From positions 383,490 to 447,489 of the forward strand of contig NZ_JAMXFJ010000002.1 of assembly GCF_025460805.1 (NCBI RefSeq): 64,000 nucleotides of DNA, read 5' to 3'. Origin of the DNA: Microvirga sesbaniae (GTDB taxonomy: Bacteria; Pseudomonadota; Alphaproteobacteria; Rhizobiales; Beijerinckiaceae). The position numbers were made by a program, and so were the translations under genes. The notes under the pieces were generated by a model that was not told the DNA's origin, did not search any database, and saw only the letters and a list, made by a program, of their open reading frames with translations. This document shows positions 18,409 through 28,859 of the stretch, in pieces (within the stretch, counting starts at the first letter, position 1; every line of letters begins with the position of its first letter).

Positions 18409-19370
18409 GTGTCGACCCCCTTGCCGCGCATTGGTTTTTTCTTGAGCGCCTCGGCGCGGGCCAGGGCTGCCTCTTCCGTCAACCGGACGACGACGCGATC
18501 CGCCATGCGCAGATCGATCGCCAGAACGTCCTTCTCCAGAATCTTCTGCTCGTTCTCGAGCTTCACGAGCCGGGCCAGCGCGTCGGCGGCCTTCAGCTCC
18601 GGCAGGCGCACGTCCATGCCGTTGTCCATCTTGAGCGTCCAGCGGCGCCCGGCCACGAGGGTGCCGGCGCGGATGCGGCCCCTGAGCGGGCCCGCGGCGT
18701 CGAGCAGCGCGAGATATTCCTTGCTGCGGGTGTTGGCGCCCTCCCCCACCACGAAGGGAAGATCGACATAGCGCTCGTCCTGCATCAGGTCGATCACGGT
18801 GCCGTCGGCCGCGATGACGAACAGCTCGCCGTTGTTCTGCCAGATCCCGTGCGCCTCCCGCTCGGTGAGCGTGATGACGAGCTCGTTCGGATAGAGCTTG
18901 CGCACCGTGGCCGACTTGATCATCGGAACGCGCTCCAGGCGCTCGCGTAGATCGTTCACGTCGAGGAAGGCCAGCGACTGCTTGGAATTGATTCCCGCCG
19001 CAGCCAGGACCTCGCCCTCGCTCATCTGCGAGATGCCGGAGATCGTCACCTGGTCGAGGCCCAGGCCCACGGCGCGCGCGAGGGCATGATGCGGCTCGCC
19101 GTAGTCACGGATGAAACCGTCGATATGACCGCCCTGCCAGAGGCCGAAGCCCACCACGGTGGCGAAGAACCCGAGCGCCAGGCCGCTCCCGAGGAAACGC
19201 GGAAGGCGCTGCTCGATGGGCATGCCGGCCGAGCGACGGCGACGGCGGACGCCGCGCGAAGAACCGAAGAGCTTCGTGATTCGCGAGGGCTTCCTGACGG
19301 GAGCGCCCCCGCTCCCCCACCCCGCGGAGGCAGGGCGCGCAACGTCGAATCCGGCCGGGTAGGCCGTCAT
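18405..19370 (-). CDS. ftsQ: Cell division protein FtsQ
   Basis: 321 residues from ATG 19370, which overlaps the ddl stop (ATGA); the ATG ten codons upstream lies inside ddl and is rejected. A basic, proline-containing cytoplasmic tail with an RRRRR run precedes one membrane helix (LGSGLALGFFATVVGFGLW, about residues 70-90). A periplasmic POTRA domain follows (VTISGISQMSEGEVLAAAGI) and then the FtsQ beta domain (WTLKMDNGMDVRLPE). It links early and late divisome proteins. Confidence 0.95.
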   Translation of the reverse strand: MTAYPAGFDVARPASAGWGSGGAPVRKPSRITKLFGSSRGVRRRRRSAGMPIEQRLPRFLGSGLALGFFATVVGFGLWQGGHIDGFIRDYGEPHHALARAVGLGLDQVTISGISQMSEGEVLAAAGINSKQSLAFLDVNDLRERLERVPMIKSATVRKLYPNELVITLTEREAHGIWQNNGELFVIAADGTVIDLMQDERYVDLPFVVGEGANTRSKEYLALLDAAGPLRGRIRAGTLVAGRRWTLKMDNGMDVRLPELKAADALARLVKLENEQKILEKDVLAIDLRMADRVVVRLTEEAALARAEALKKKPMRGKGVDT

Positions 19371-20290
19371 CGGTTGCAGGTAGCGTCCTCCACCATCCAT
19401 TGCACAAGCTCGCCAAACGAATAGCCCGCGTGGGCTGCCAGTTCTGGCACCAAGCTCGTCTCGGTCATGCCGGGTTGCGTGTTGACTTCAAGAACGACGA
19501 GTTCCCCGGTTCCCCCAGGAGTGTCGTCGTACCGCAAGTCGGCGCGGCTGATTCCCCGACAGCCGAGCGCTTGATGCGCCGTTAACGCCAACTCTTGGAC
19601 CTTTTGGTAAATATTCGGTTTAATTTCTGCCGGGAGGACGTGAATGGAGCCCCCCTTCACATATTTCGCATCGTAATCGTAGAAGACCCCGGTGGCAGGC
19701 TGGATGTCGATGACCCCGAGCGCCCGGTCGCCCATGACCGCGCAGGTGAGTTCCCGGCCCGCAACGTATGATTCCACAAGGACTTGCTCGCCGAAGGCCC
19801 AATCGTCCCGGGTCAGCTCCTGGGGCGGATGGGAGCGGTCCTCGCGGACGATGATGACGCCCACCGACGAGCCCTCGCTGATCGGTTTGACCACGTAGGG
19901 CGCCGGCAGGACGTGGCTTTTCGCCGCCTCCAAACGGTTAACGACTTTCCCCTGCGGCACCGACACGCCGGCGGCCGCCATGACCATTTTGGCCTTGTCC
20001 TTCTGCATGGCGAGCGCCGAGGCGAGGACACCGGAATGGGTATAGGGAATCCTTAAGATTTCGAGCAGACCCTGGATGGTCCCATCCTCGCCCACGCGCC
20101 CGTGGAGGGCGTTGAACACCACGTCGGGCGCGACCGCCTGGAGAACGGTGGCGATGTCGGGCTGCACGTCGATGGGGGTGACCTTGTAGCCCTGCTCCTC
20201 GAGGGCCCGGCAGCAGGCCCGGCCGGAATTGAGGCTCACCTCGCGCTCGGCCGACCAGCCGCCATAGAGAACGGCAACGTGCTTCGCCAT
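19367..20290 (-). CDS. ddl: D-alanine--D-alanine ligase
   Basis: 307 residues with an ATP-grasp fold. Visible: N-terminal VLYGGWSAEREVSLNSG, HGRVGEDGTIQGLLE, ATP-binding YVVKPISEGSSVGV, the central ELTCAVMGD, and the C-terminal metal-binding EVNTQPGMTETSLVPE. It makes the D-Ala-D-Ala that MurF adds to the UDP-MurNAc tripeptide. It is separated from murB by 54 bases and coupled to ftsQ by a 4-base overlap. Confidence 0.96.
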   Translation of the reverse strand: MAKHVAVLYGGWSAEREVSLNSGRACCRALEEQGYKVTPIDVQPDIATVLQAVAPDVVFNALHGRVGEDGTIQGLLEILRIPYTHSGVLASALAMQKDKAKMVMAAAGVSVPQGKVVNRLEAAKSHVLPAPYVVKPISEGSSVGVIIVREDRSHPPQELTRDDWAFGEQVLVESYVAGRELTCAVMGDRALGVIDIQPATGVFYDYDAKYVKGGSIHVLPAEIKPNIYQKVQELALTAHQALGCRGISRADLRYDDTPGGTGELVVLEVNTQPGMTETSLVPELAAHAGYSFGELVQWMVEDATCNR

Positions 20291-20344
20291 GGATCTTCCC
20301 CTGTCATGCGCCCCGGCGACACCGGGAATTGAACGTGATTCGGA

Positions 20345-21265
20345 TCAGGCCTTCGCGATGCCGACCCGCTTGATTTCCCATTCGAGCTCGACGCCCGACG
20401 TCTCGCGGACCCGGCGGCGCACCTCCTCGCCCAGCCCCTCGATCTCGGCCGCCGTGGCGGAGCCGTGATTGATCAGGAAGTTGCAGTGCATTTCCGAGAC
20501 CTGCGCGTCGCCGATGCGAAGCCCGCGGCAGCCCGCCGCGTCCACCAGCTCCCATGCCTTGCGGCCCGGGGGGTTCTTGAAAGTCGATCCGCCCGTCCGG
20601 GTGTTCACCGGCTGGGTCGAGGAGCGCGCCTCCGTGATGGCGTTCATCTCGGCCAGGATCTCGTCCGGGTCGCCCGGGCGGCCCTCGAACAGGGCCTCGG
20701 TGAAGATCACGTCGTCCGGCACGCTCGAATGACGATAGGTGAAGCCCATCTGCGCGTTGGTGAAGCTCACCGCCTCGCCGGTGCGCGTGACGCCCTTCGC
20801 CTCGACAAGCACGTCCTTCGTCTCGCCCCCGTAGGCGCCGCCGTTCATGCGCAGCGCTCCCCCGACCGCACCGGGAATGCCGCGCAGGAACGACAGACCG
20901 GCGATGCCGGCCTCCGCCGCCGCGCGCGCCACCTTCACGTCGGGGGCGCCGGCGCCGGCGCGCACGCGATGTCCGGGCTCCACCGACACCTCGGCGAAGC
21001 CCTTGCCCAGGCGGATCATGACGCCTTCCCATCCGCCGTCGCGGACGAGAAGGTTCGATCCGAGGCCCACCACGAGGACCGGCACGGTGCGGTCGAGCCC
21101 CCGCAGGAAAGAGGCGAGATCGTCCTGGTCGGCCGGGGTGAACAGCACCTGGGCCGGCCCTCCCGTGCGGAACCAGGACAGCGGCGCGGTCGGGGCGTTC
21201 GCCTCCAGCTTGCCGCGCAGGTCCGGCATGCGGGCTTTCAGGTCGGGAACGATGTCGGCGAACAT
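20345..21265 (-). CDS. murB: UDP-N-acetylenolpyruvoylglucosamine reductase
   Basis: 306 residues. FAD enzyme reducing UDP-GlcNAc-enolpyruvate to UDP-MurNAc. Visible: [18 protein letters not shown]-binding [36 protein letters not shown], the [17 protein letters not shown] region, and the catalytic-serine motif GGSTFKNP. The start is at 21265 (MFADIVPD), where ATG and the murC TGA share one base; an ATG 18 codons upstream would lie inside murC. Confidence 0.96.
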   Translation of the reverse strand: MFADIVPDLKARMPDLRGKLEANAPTAPLSWFRTGGPAQVLFTPADQDDLASFLRGLDRTVPVLVVGLGSNLLVRDGGWEGVMIRLGKGFAEVSVEPGHRVRAGAGAPDVKVARAAAEAGIAGLSFLRGIPGAVGGALRMNGGAYGGETKDVLVEAKGVTRTGEAVSFTNAQMGFTYRHSSVPDDVIFTEALFEGRPGDPDEILAEMNAITEARSSTQPVNTRTGGSTFKNPPGRKAWELVDAAGCRGLRIGDAQVSEMHCNFLINHGSATAAEIEGLGEEVRRRVRETSGVELEWEIKRVGIAKA

Positions 21266-22680
21266 CACGCGGCTTTCTCGCCCAGCGCGTCGAGTTCGCC
21301 CGGCAGGGCATAGGCCCATTGGGTGATGTTGCCGGCGCCGAGGCAGATCACGTAGTCGCCCGGCCTCGCGATGCCCTTCACGAGGCCTGCGAGGTCTTCC
21401 GACCGCTCGAGCGCCATCACGTTGCGGTGGCCGCGGGCCTTGAGGCCCGACACGAGGCTGTCGCGGTCCGCTCCCGGGATCGGCTGCTCGCCCGCCGCGT
21501 AGACCGGCGCCACGATGACCGCGTCGGCGTCATTGAAGCAGGTGCAGAACTGATCGAACAGGGACGACAGGCGCGAGTAGCGGTGCGGCTGCACCACGGC
21601 GATCACCTGGCCGTCCGTGGAGGCGCGCGCGGCCTTGAGCACCGCGGCGATCTCGATGGGATGGTGGCCGTAATCGTCGAACACCGTGACGCCGTTCCAG
21701 TCACCCGTGCGGGTGAAGCGGCGCTTCACGCCGCCGAACCCGCCGAGCGCCTTGCGGATCGCATCCGGCGTGACGCCGAGCTCGTGGGCGACGGCGATGG
21801 CCGCCGTGGCGTTGAGGGCGTTGTGCGCGCCGGGCATCGGCAGGACGAGATCCTCAAGCTCGAGACGGAAGCCGGGGCGCCGGTCGCGGATCATCACGCG
21901 GAAGCGGTTCTGGCCGCCGCGGGAATCCACGTCCATCAGGCGCACGTCGGCCTGCGGGTTCTCGCCATAGGTGATGATGCGGCGATCCTCGATGCGCCCC
22001 ACCAGGTCCTGCACGGTCGGATGGTCGATGCACATCACGGCAAAGCCGTAGAACGGAATCGAGTTGATGAAGGAGTGAAAGGAATCCTTGATGGCGTCGA
22101 AGGTGCCGAAATGGTCGAGATGCTCGGCGTCGATGTTGGTCACGATGGCCACGTCGGCCGGCAGCTTCAGGAAGGTGCCGTCGGATTCGTCCGCCTCCAC
22201 CACCATCCACTGGCCGTCGCCCATGCGGGCATTGGTCCCGTAGGCGTTGATGATGCCGCCGTTGATCACCGTCGGATCGAGCCCGCCCGCATCGAGGAGG
22301 GTGGCGACCAGGGACGTGGTGGTGGTCTTGCCGTGGGTGCCGGCCACCGCCACGCAGGATTTGAACCGCATGAGCTCGGCGAGCATTTCCGCCCGGCGCA
22401 CGACCGGCAGGCGCTTCTCGCGGGCAACGCTCAGCTCCGGATTGTCGCGCTTGATCGCGGTCGACACCACGACGATCTCCGCATCCTCCACGTTCTCGGC
22501 CCTGTGGCCGATGAAGGTCTTGATGCCCTTGTCGCTCAGGCGCTTCACGTTGTAGTTGTCGGCGGCGTCCGAGCCCTGCACCGTGTAGCCCAGATTGTGC
22601 ATGACCTCGGCGATGCCCGACATGCCGATGCCGCCTATACCGATGAAATGAATGGGACCCAGCTTCGGCGGCAGTTTCAT
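21265..22680 (-). CDS. murC: UDP-N-acetylmuramate--L-alanine ligase
   Basis: 471 residues, normal for MurC, which adds L-Ala to UDP-MurNAc. It has an N-terminal Rossmann domain ([18 protein letters not shown]), the ATP-binding [15 protein letters not shown] (about residue 112), [16 protein letters not shown], and the C-terminal [16 protein letters not shown] and [10 protein letters not shown] motifs. The ATG at 22680 overlaps the murG stop (ATGA) and its stop shares a base with the murB start. Confidence 0.97.
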   Translation of the reverse strand: MKLPPKLGPIHFIGIGGIGMSGIAEVMHNLGYTVQGSDAADNYNVKRLSDKGIKTFIGHRAENVEDAEIVVVSTAIKRDNPELSVAREKRLPVVRRAEMLAELMRFKSCVAVAGTHGKTTTTSLVATLLDAGGLDPTVINGGIINAYGTNARMGDGQWMVVEADESDGTFLKLPADVAIVTNIDAEHLDHFGTFDAIKDSFHSFINSIPFYGFAVMCIDHPTVQDLVGRIEDRRIITYGENPQADVRLMDVDSRGGQNRFRVMIRDRRPGFRLELEDLVLPMPGAHNALNATAAIAVAHELGVTPDAIRKALGGFGGVKRRFTRTGDWNGVTVFDDYGHHPIEIAAVLKAARASTDGQVIAVVQPHRYSRLSSLFDQFCTCFNDADAVIVAPVYAAGEQPIPGADRDSLVSGLKARGHRNVMALERSEDLAGLVKGIARPGDYVICLGAGNITQWAYALPGELDALGEKAA

Positions 22681-23795
22681 GAGGCTTTTCCGTTATTGTT
22701 CGATGCAATGAGGGTGAGAACGGCCTGAGCGAGACGCTCCGCCGCATCCGTGATTCTGGCGCTATGTGCAGCGGCGGCGGCTTTGGTCAAGCGGTCAGGC
22801 TCTTGAAAAAAGAGCTGAATTTCATTTGCCAGCCGCTCAGGGGTGAAGTCCGATTGCGGACAAACGATGGCAGCGCCCAGATCTCCGAGCGTTTTGGCGT
22901 TGGCCGCCTGGTCCTGATCGAGGGAGCCCGGCAGGGGCACGAGGATCGAGGGCCGGCCGATCACGGCCAGTTCCGCGACCGTCGAGGCGCCCGAGCGCGA
23001 AACCACCAGACCGGCCTGCGCCAGACGATGCGGCAGGTCCTTGAAGAAGGGCTCTGCTTCGAATTCCACACCCAGATTCCGGTAATGCGCCCGGACCCGC
23101 TCCAGGTCTTCGCCCCGCGCCTGCTGGGTGACGGAAAGGCGCGCACGCAGATCCGGCGAGAGGCGCTCGACGGCCGGAGGCACCACGTCGCTCATCACCC
23201 GGGCGCCCTGGCTGCCGCCCACCACGAGGAGACGGAGCTTTCCATCGGGCTGCAGGCCCGCATAGGGCAGCTTCGCCGCCTCCAGCACCGCGGGCCGGAT
23301 CGGGTTGCCCGTATGGATGACCCGGCCCGGCACGTTCGCCGGTACGCCCTTGGTGACAGGAAAACCCGTGGCGATCACGCTGGCGCGGCGGGCGAGCAGC
23401 CGGTTCGCGCGGCCCATGACGCCATTCGCCTCGTGGATCACCGTCGGGACCTTGAGGAACGACGCGGCGAGAACGGGCGGGACCGTGGGATAGCCGCCGA
23501 AGCCGACCACGGCGGCCGGCTTTATGTGCCGGATGAGGGAGGCGGCTTTGATCGTTCCTCGCCCGAGGAGCAGCGCCGCCTTGGCCATCTGCGGCACCGA
23601 GCGGCCCGAGGGCGTGGCGGACGGGATCTCGACGATCTCGTCGGCCGGGAACGAGCCCGCATACGCGTTGGCGCGCTTGTCGGTGGCGAGCGCCACTGAA
23701 GCGCCGGAGGCCTTCAGAGCATTGGCCAGCGCTTCGGCCGGAAAAAGATGACCGCCGGTTCCGCCGGCGGTCAGGAGGATGAGGGGAGCGGTCAT
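22677..23795 (-). CDS. murG: UDP-N-acetylglucosamine--lipid I transferase
   Basis: 372 residues. MurG is the membrane-associated glycosyltransferase that makes lipid II. Visible: the N-terminal G-loop [45 protein letters not shown], and the C-terminal donor-site [20 protein letters not shown] and [16 protein letters not shown] chose ATG 23795, which overlaps the ftsW stop (ATGA); the much longer in-frame reading to 24104 runs antiframe through ftsW and is not real. Confidence 0.97.
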   Translation of the reverse strand: MTAPLILLTAGGTGGHLFPAEALANALKASGASVALATDKRANAYAGSFPADEIVEIPSATPSGRSVPQMAKAALLLGRGTIKAASLIRHIKPAAVVGFGGYPTVPPVLAASFLKVPTVIHEANGVMGRANRLLARRASVIATGFPVTKGVPANVPGRVIHTGNPIRPAVLEAAKLPYAGLQPDGKLRLLVVGGSQGARVMSDVVPPAVERLSPDLRARLSVTQQARGEDLERVRAHYRNLGVEFEAEPFFKDLPHRLAQAGLVVSRSGASTVAELAVIGRPSILVPLPGSLDQDQAANAKTLGDLGAAIVCPQSDFTPERLANEIQLFFQEPDRLTKAAAAAHSARITDAAERLAQAVLTLIASNNNGKAS

Positions 23796-24943
23796 CCGCG
23801 CGGCCAGTCCTGATTGAGGTTGTCCAGCATCTCGGCCCGGGGCCGGCGGCGCGTGAGGGCGATGAGGAAGCCCATGCCGAGCGCGAGCGACAGAAGCGAG
23901 GAGCCGCCGTAGGAGATGAAGGGCAGCGTCATGCCCTTGGCCGGCATGAGGTGGACGTTCACCATCATGTTGATGCAGGCCTGCAGGCCGAACATGAAGA
24001 TGAGTCCGGTGGCCGCCAGGCGGCAGAACGTGTCCTCGTTGCGCCGGGCGAGCGATAGGCCGCGCAGCACGATGAAGGCGAAGACCACCAGCAGGGCGAT
24101 GCACACGATGATTCCGAACTCCTCGGCCGTGACGGCGAAGATGAAGTCCGTATGGGCATCGGGCAGGATGCGCTTGACCGTGCCCTCGCCCGGGCCGCGA
24201 CCGAGCCAGCCGCCGCGGGAGAAGGATTCCATCGCGGTGTCGACCTGGAAGGTGTCTCCGGAATCCTTGTCGAGGAAGCGCTCGATTCGGGCGCGTACGT
24301 GCGGCAGGAACTCATAGGCCGCCACGATGCCCACAAGACCGGCGCCGCCGAGACCCATGACCCAGAACCAGTGCAGGCCGGCGATGAAGAACAGGCCGCA
24401 CCACACGATGGTGACCAGCATGGTCTGGCCGAAATCCGGCTGGAGGATCAGCGGCACGATGGTGGCGGGCAGGAGGAGAAAGGCGAGCAGCGTGCCGGGC
24501 ACGTCCTTGCGGCGCGCGCCTTCCGAGAACGCCCAGGCGGACAGCACCACGAAGGCGGGCTTCACGAATTCCGACGGCTGGAGGCCGAGGGGGCCGATCA
24601 TGATCCAGCGATGGGCGCCCTTGATCTCCGGCCCATACTGGAAGGCCAGCAGGATCAGCCCTATGCCGATCGCATAGACCAGCAGGGCCAGGCGCCGGAT
24701 GTGGCGCAGGGACAGGAACGACACGGGGATCATGATGAACAGCGCCGGGATGAGGAACATCACCTGCCGGTTCACGAAATGGAACGTGGAGAGCCCGAGG
24801 CGCTCCGCCACGGGCGGGCCTCCCGCCATGAGGAAGACGAGGCCCGCCAGCATGAGGATGGCGAGACCGGCGAGGAGCAGGCGGTCGACAGTCCACCACC
24901 AATCGCCGAAGGCCGAGCGTTCCGCGCGTGACACCATCTTCAA
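23792..24943 (-). CDS. ftsW: Peptidoglycan polymerase / division protein FtsW
   Basis: 383 residues, a polytopic SEDS-family protein with about ten membrane helices. Family segments: an N-terminal cytoplasmic part ending [15 protein letters not shown], the [20 protein letters not shown] motif, and the C-terminal [19 protein letters not shown] motif. With FtsI it forms the septal glycan polymerase/crosslinker. It is joined to murD upstream and murG downstream by 4-base overlaps. Confidence 0.96.
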   Translation of the reverse strand: MKMVSRAERSAFGDWWWTVDRLLLAGLAILMLAGLVFLMAGGPPVAERLGLSTFHFVNRQVMFLIPALFIMIPVSFLSLRHIRRLALLVYAIGIGLILLAFQYGPEIKGAHRWIMIGPLGLQPSEFVKPAFVVLSAWAFSEGARRKDVPGTLLAFLLLPATIVPLILQPDFGQTMLVTIVWCGLFFIAGLHWFWVMGLGGAGLVGIVAAYEFLPHVRARIERFLDKDSGDTFQVDTAMESFSRGGWLGRGPGEGTVKRILPDAHTDFIFAVTAEEFGIIVCIALLVVFAFIVLRGLSLARRNEDTFCRLAATGLIFMFGLQACINMMVNVHLMPAKGMTLPFISYGGSSLLSLALGMGFLIALTRRRPRAEMLDNLNQDWPRG

Positions 24944-26331
24944 GCCCCCCTGGCTTCAAGGCCGGGCAAGGCCCGGACCAGATCGCGGAAATGGTTTCCG
25001 CGCACTTCGTAATTCGCAAACTGATCGTAGGACGCGCAGGCCGGGGACAGCAGCACCACGGCGTGTCCGCTCCGCGCCTCGGCATCGGCGGCCGCCTGCG
25101 CCACGGCCGTGTCGAGCGTGCCGCTGTGGACATGCGGCACGTCGGATCCGAGCGTCCTGGCAAATTCATCCGCCGCGGCCCCGATGAGATAGGCCTTGCG
25201 GATCTTCGGGAAGTAGGACGTGAGCGGCTCGATGCCGCCTTCCTTCGCCTTGCCGCCGAGGATCCAGAAAATGTCCGTGAAAGACTTCAGGGCCTTTTCT
25301 GTGGAATCCGCGTTGGTGGCCTTCGAATCATTGATGAACAGCACCTCGCCGATCCGGCCGACCTCTTCCATGCGGTGCGGCAGACCCGGGAAGGTCCGGA
25401 GGCCGGAGCGGATCGTCTCCGGCGACACGTTCAGCGCCAGGGCCACCGCGACGGCCGCAGCGGCGTTCTGCGCGTTGTGCGCGCCGCGCAGGGCGCCGAT
25501 CCCGGCCAGGCTCGCGATGGGCGCTGCATCGGACGCCGTCACGCCGACGAGCGTCTCGCCGTCCGCGAAGACGCCCTTGCCGTCCAGCGGCTCCACCGAG
25601 ACGCGGGCGACGTTGATGCCCTTCGCCTCGCAGGCCGCGGCGATCGCCCGGCTCATCGGATCGTCGATGCCCACGACGGCGAGCCCCGCCTTCGCCACCA
25701 GCCGCTCCTTGATCGCCGCATAGAGCTCCATCGTCCCGTGCCGGTCGATGTGATCGGGCGAGAGGTTGAGATGAACCCCGATGGTGGGGGCGAGCGAGGG
25801 CGCGAGATCGATTTGGAACGACGAGCACTCGATCACATGGATACGCTCGTCGGACGGCGGGTCGAGGGAGAGGATCGCCGTGCCGATATTGCCGCCCATC
25901 TGCACGTCGCGGCCCGCCTCGCGCAGGATGTGGGCGATCAGCGCCGTCGTGGTCGACTTGCCGTTGGTGCCCGTAATGGCGACGAACGGCGCGTCCGGCG
26001 CGAGCTTCGCCCGCTCGCGGCAGAACAGCTCGATGTCGCCGATGATCTCGACGCCCGCGTCGCGCGCGAGCTTTGCCGACCAGTGAGGCTCGGGATGCGT
26101 CAGCGGCACGCCCGGCGAAAGGATGAAGGATGTAAAGCGCGACCAGTCGGCCTTGCGCAGATCAGCGGTCTCGATGCCCTTCGCGCCGGCTTCCGCCATC
26201 TTGGCCGGATTGTCGTCGCAGGCGATCACGTGCGCGCCGCCCTCCTTCAGGGCCAGCGCCGTCGCCAGCCCCGAGCCTCCGAGGCCGAAGAGCGCGACGG
26301 TTTTTCCTGCGAAGATGGAGACGGGGATCAT
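24940..26331 (-). CDS. murD: UDP-N-acetylmuramoyl-L-alanine--D-glutamate ligase
   Basis: 463 residues. MurD adds D-Glu to UDP-MurNAc-L-Ala. Visible: the N-terminal [20 protein letters not shown]-binding [16 protein letters not shown] (about residue 120), [20 protein letters not shown], and the C-terminal [17 protein letters not shown] and [12 protein letters not shown] motifs. It starts 5 bases after the mraY stop and overlaps ftsW by 4 bases. Confidence 0.97.
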   Translation of the reverse strand: MIPVSIFAGKTVALFGLGGSGLATALALKEGGAHVIACDDNPAKMAEAGAKGIETADLRKADWSRFTSFILSPGVPLTHPEPHWSAKLARDAGVEIIGDIELFCRERAKLAPDAPFVAITGTNGKSTTTALIAHILREAGRDVQMGGNIGTAILSLDPPSDERIHVIECSSFQIDLAPSLAPTIGVHLNLSPDHIDRHGTMELYAAIKERLVAKAGLAVVGIDDPMSRAIAAACEAKGINVARVSVEPLDGKGVFADGETLVGVTASDAAPIASLAGIGALRGAHNAQNAAAAVAVALALNVSPETIRSGLRTFPGLPHRMEEVGRIGEVLFINDSKATNADSTEKALKSFTDIFWILGGKAKEGGIEPLTSYFPKIRKAYLIGAAADEFARTLGSDVPHVHSGTLDTAVAQAAADAEARSGHAVVLLSPACASYDQFANYEVRGNHFRDLVRALPGLEARGA

Positions 26332-26336
26332 GCGCC

Positions 26337-27422
26337 TTACCGCAGCTTGAGGGTGGCGAGGCCGGTGAGCGCCAGCACGACCGCGATGATCCAGAAGCGG
26401 ATCACCACCTGCGGCTCGGTCCAGCCCAGCTGCTCGAAATGGTGGTGGATCGGCGCCATCTTGAACACGCGCTTGCCGGTGAGCTTGAAGGAGCTCACCT
26501 GGATGATCACGGACATGATCTCCAGCACGAAGAGGCCGCCCACGATGGCGAGGACGAATTCGTGCTTGGCCGCCACCGCGATGGTTCCGAGCAGGCCGCC
26601 GAGGGCGAGCGAGCCCGTGTCGCCCATGAAGATCTGGGCGGGCGGCGCGTTAAACCAGAGGAACCCGAGGCCCGCGCCGATGAGCGCCCCGCAGATCACG
26701 GCGAGCTCGCCTGTGCCGGGCACGAAATGGATCTGCAGGTAGTTGGAGAACACCGCGTTGCCGGTGAGATAGGCGATGAACCCGAAGGTGCCGGCCGCGA
26801 TCATCACCGGCACGATGGCGAGACCGTCAAGGCCGTCGGTGATGTTGACCGCATTGCCGGCGCCCACGATCACGAAGCCGGCGAAGACGATGTAGAACCA
26901 GCCGAGATTGAAGATCAGGTCCTTCGAGAACGGCAGCGCCAGCTTGTTGGCGAGGCCGGGCGTCGCCATGTAGGAGATCGCGATGCACGCGACGGCCGCA
27001 ATCAGCGCCTCGATGGCGAGGCGCGAGCGTCCGGAGAAGCCCTTGTGCGACTGCTTCGTGACCTTCAGGTAGTCGTCGTAGAACCCGATGGCGCCGAAGC
27101 CCACCGTGACGAACAGCACGACCCACACATAGTGGTTCTCGAGGTTGGCCCAGAGCAGGGTCGAGATCAGCACGCCGGCCAGGATCATCAGGCCGCCCAT
27201 GGTGGGCGTGCCGCGCTTGGTCAGAAGATGCGATTGCGGCCCGTCCTCGCGGATCGGCTGTCCCTTGCCCTGGCGCAGGCGGAGCAGCGAGATCATCCAG
27301 GGTCCGAACAGGAACACGATCAGTAAGGCGGTCGCGGTCGCGCCGCCGGTGCGGAACGTGATGTAGCGGAAGATATTGAAGGGGCTGAAATAGGGGCTGA
27401 GCTCAGCCAACCAGGTTAACAT
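26337..27422 (-). CDS. mraY: Phospho-MurNAc-pentapeptide transferase
   Basis: 361 residues and about ten membrane helices. MraY transfers phospho-MurNAc-pentapeptide to undecaprenyl phosphate to form lipid I. Visible: [33 protein letters not shown], the [11 protein letters not shown] motif, [20 protein letters not shown], and the HHH loop ([14 protein letters not shown]). It lies 3 bases downstream of the murF stop. Confidence 0.97.
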   Translation of the reverse strand: MLTWLAELSPYFSPFNIFRYITFRTGGATATALLIVFLFGPWMISLLRLRQGKGQPIREDGPQSHLLTKRGTPTMGGLMILAGVLISTLLWANLENHYVWVVLFVTVGFGAIGFYDDYLKVTKQSHKGFSGRSRLAIEALIAAVACIAISYMATPGLANKLALPFSKDLIFNLGWFYIVFAGFVIVGAGNAVNITDGLDGLAIVPVMIAAGTFGFIAYLTGNAVFSNYLQIHFVPGTGELAVICGALIGAGLGFLWFNAPPAQIFMGDTGSLALGGLLGTIAVAAKHEFVLAIVGGLFVLEIMSVIIQVSSFKLTGKRVFKMAPIHHHFEQLGWTEPQVVIRFWIIAVVLALTGLATLKLR

Positions 27423-27425
27423 CGG

Positions 27426-28859
27426 TCATCCTTTCAGCGCGTGGCCGGTGGGGCTCGCGCCGTAACGTTCTTTCAAGGCCTTGACGACGAGGGCCATCTT
27501 CATGCTGAGCGAGCCCTTGACCGTCACGGCGTCGCCGGAGCGCACCGCCGACACGACCCCGTCGACCAGCTCGGCGGAGGTCTGGACGTGAGCCGCGACC
27601 CTGGCCTTCGGCAGGGCGTCCACGAGATTTCGCATCAGCGGGCCGGCGGCGAACAGCAGATCGATCCTGTTCGCCTCGACGGCCTCCGCGAGCTCGGCGT
27701 GCAGGCGCGGGCCCGTCTCGCCGAGCTCCTTCATGTCGCCCAGAACGGCGATGCGCCGCGCCCCGCGTCCGAGCTCGACCGCGCCGAGATTGGCCAGCGC
27801 CGCCCGCATGGAGGCCGGGTTGGCGTTGTAGCTCTCGTCGATCAGCAGGGCCTCGCTGTCGCCGATGGCGAGCATCGTCCGCTCGCCGCGGCCCACGGGC
27901 GGCTTCATCTCGGCGAACGACAGGGCCGTCAGGGCGAGATCCGCGCCGAGCGCGTGAGAGGCCGCGAGCACGCTCAGGGAATTGAGCGCGATGTGCCGGC
28001 CCGCCGTGCCGATCCGGTAGGTCAGGGGCTGGCCGAACACCGTAGCGTCCACGACCGAGTGATCGGGCTTGACGATGATCCGGTGGGCCCGGATGTCGGC
28101 AGCCTCGTGCTCGCCGAAGGTGACGACGCGGCCCGCCGCGGATGCGGAGGCATGAGCGCGCATGCGCTCGAAATACGCGTTGTCACGGTTGATCACCGCG
28201 GTTCCGCCGGGCTCGAGCCCTGAGAAGATCTCGCCCTTCGCGTCCGCGATGCCCCAGAGCGACGGAAAGAACTCGATATGCACGGGTTCGACCGTGGTGA
28301 TCACCGCCACGTGCGGACGGACCATGCCGGTGAGCGGCAGGATCTCGTGGGCGTGGTTCATGCCGATCTCGAACACGCCGAAATCGGTCTCGCGCGGCAT
28401 GCGCGCGAGGGTCAGCGGCACGCCCCAATGGTTGTTGTAGGAGGCGACCGACGCATGGGTCGCGCCCTGGCGGGAGAGCGCGAGGCGCATCGCCTCCTTG
28501 GTGCCGGTCTTGCCGACCGACCCGGTGATGGCGACGATCTTCGCATCCGTGCGGGCCCGGGCCGCGCGGCCCAACCGGCGCATGGCCTCGAGCACGTCCG
28601 GCACGACGACGAGCCTATCGGAATCCGCGAAGGCGCTGGCCTTCTCCTCGGACACGACGGCGGCCGACGCGCCCTTCTCGAGCGCCGCCGGAACGAAATC
28701 GTGGCCGTCATGCACATCGCCCCTGATGGCGAAGTAGAGATCGCCCGGTTCGAGCGTGCGCGTATCGATGGACGCGCCCGTGCCCTGCGCGAAGCCCGCG
28801 CCGATGCGGGCCCCGGTGGCGGCCGCGATCTCGTCCGATGTCCAAAGGGGCGAATTCAT
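27426..28859 (-). CDS. murF: UDP-MurNAc-tripeptide--D-alanyl-D-alanine ligase
   Basis: 477 residues. MurF adds D-Ala-D-Ala to the tripeptide precursor. Visible: the N-terminal substrate domain (DTRTLEPGDLYFAIRG), ATP-binding ITGSVGKTGTKEAMRLAL (about residue 115), NHWGVPLTLARMPRET, the EIGMNHAHEILPLT segment and the C-terminal LIDESYNANPASMRAAL. The ATG at 28859 overlaps the murE stop (ATGA). Confidence 0.97.
   Translation of the reverse strand: MNSPLWTSDEIAAATGARIGAGFAQGTGASIDTRTLEPGDLYFAIRGDVHDGHDFVPAALEKGASAAVVSEEKASAFADSDRLVVVPDVLEAMRRLGRAARARTDAKIVAITGSVGKTGTKEAMRLALSRQGATHASVASYNNHWGVPLTLARMPRETDFGVFEIGMNHAHEILPLTGMVRPHVAVITTVEPVHIEFFPSLWGIADAKGEIFSGLEPGGTAVINRDNAYFERMRAHASASAAGRVVTFGEHEAADIRAHRIIVKPDHSVVDATVFGQPLTYRIGTAGRHIALNSLSVLAASHALGADLALTALSFAEMKPPVGRGERTMLAIGDSEALLIDESYNANPASMRAALANLGAVELGRGARRIAVLGDMKELGETGPRLHAELAEAVEANRIDLLFAAGPLMRNLVDALPKARVAAHVQTSAELVDGVVSAVRSGDAVTVKGSLSMKMALVVKALKERYGASPTGHALKG

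Noticed and set aside
23796-24104. N-terminal extension of murG
   Set aside because: It runs through ftsW in another frame; the G-loop TAGGTGG comes just after ATG 23795.
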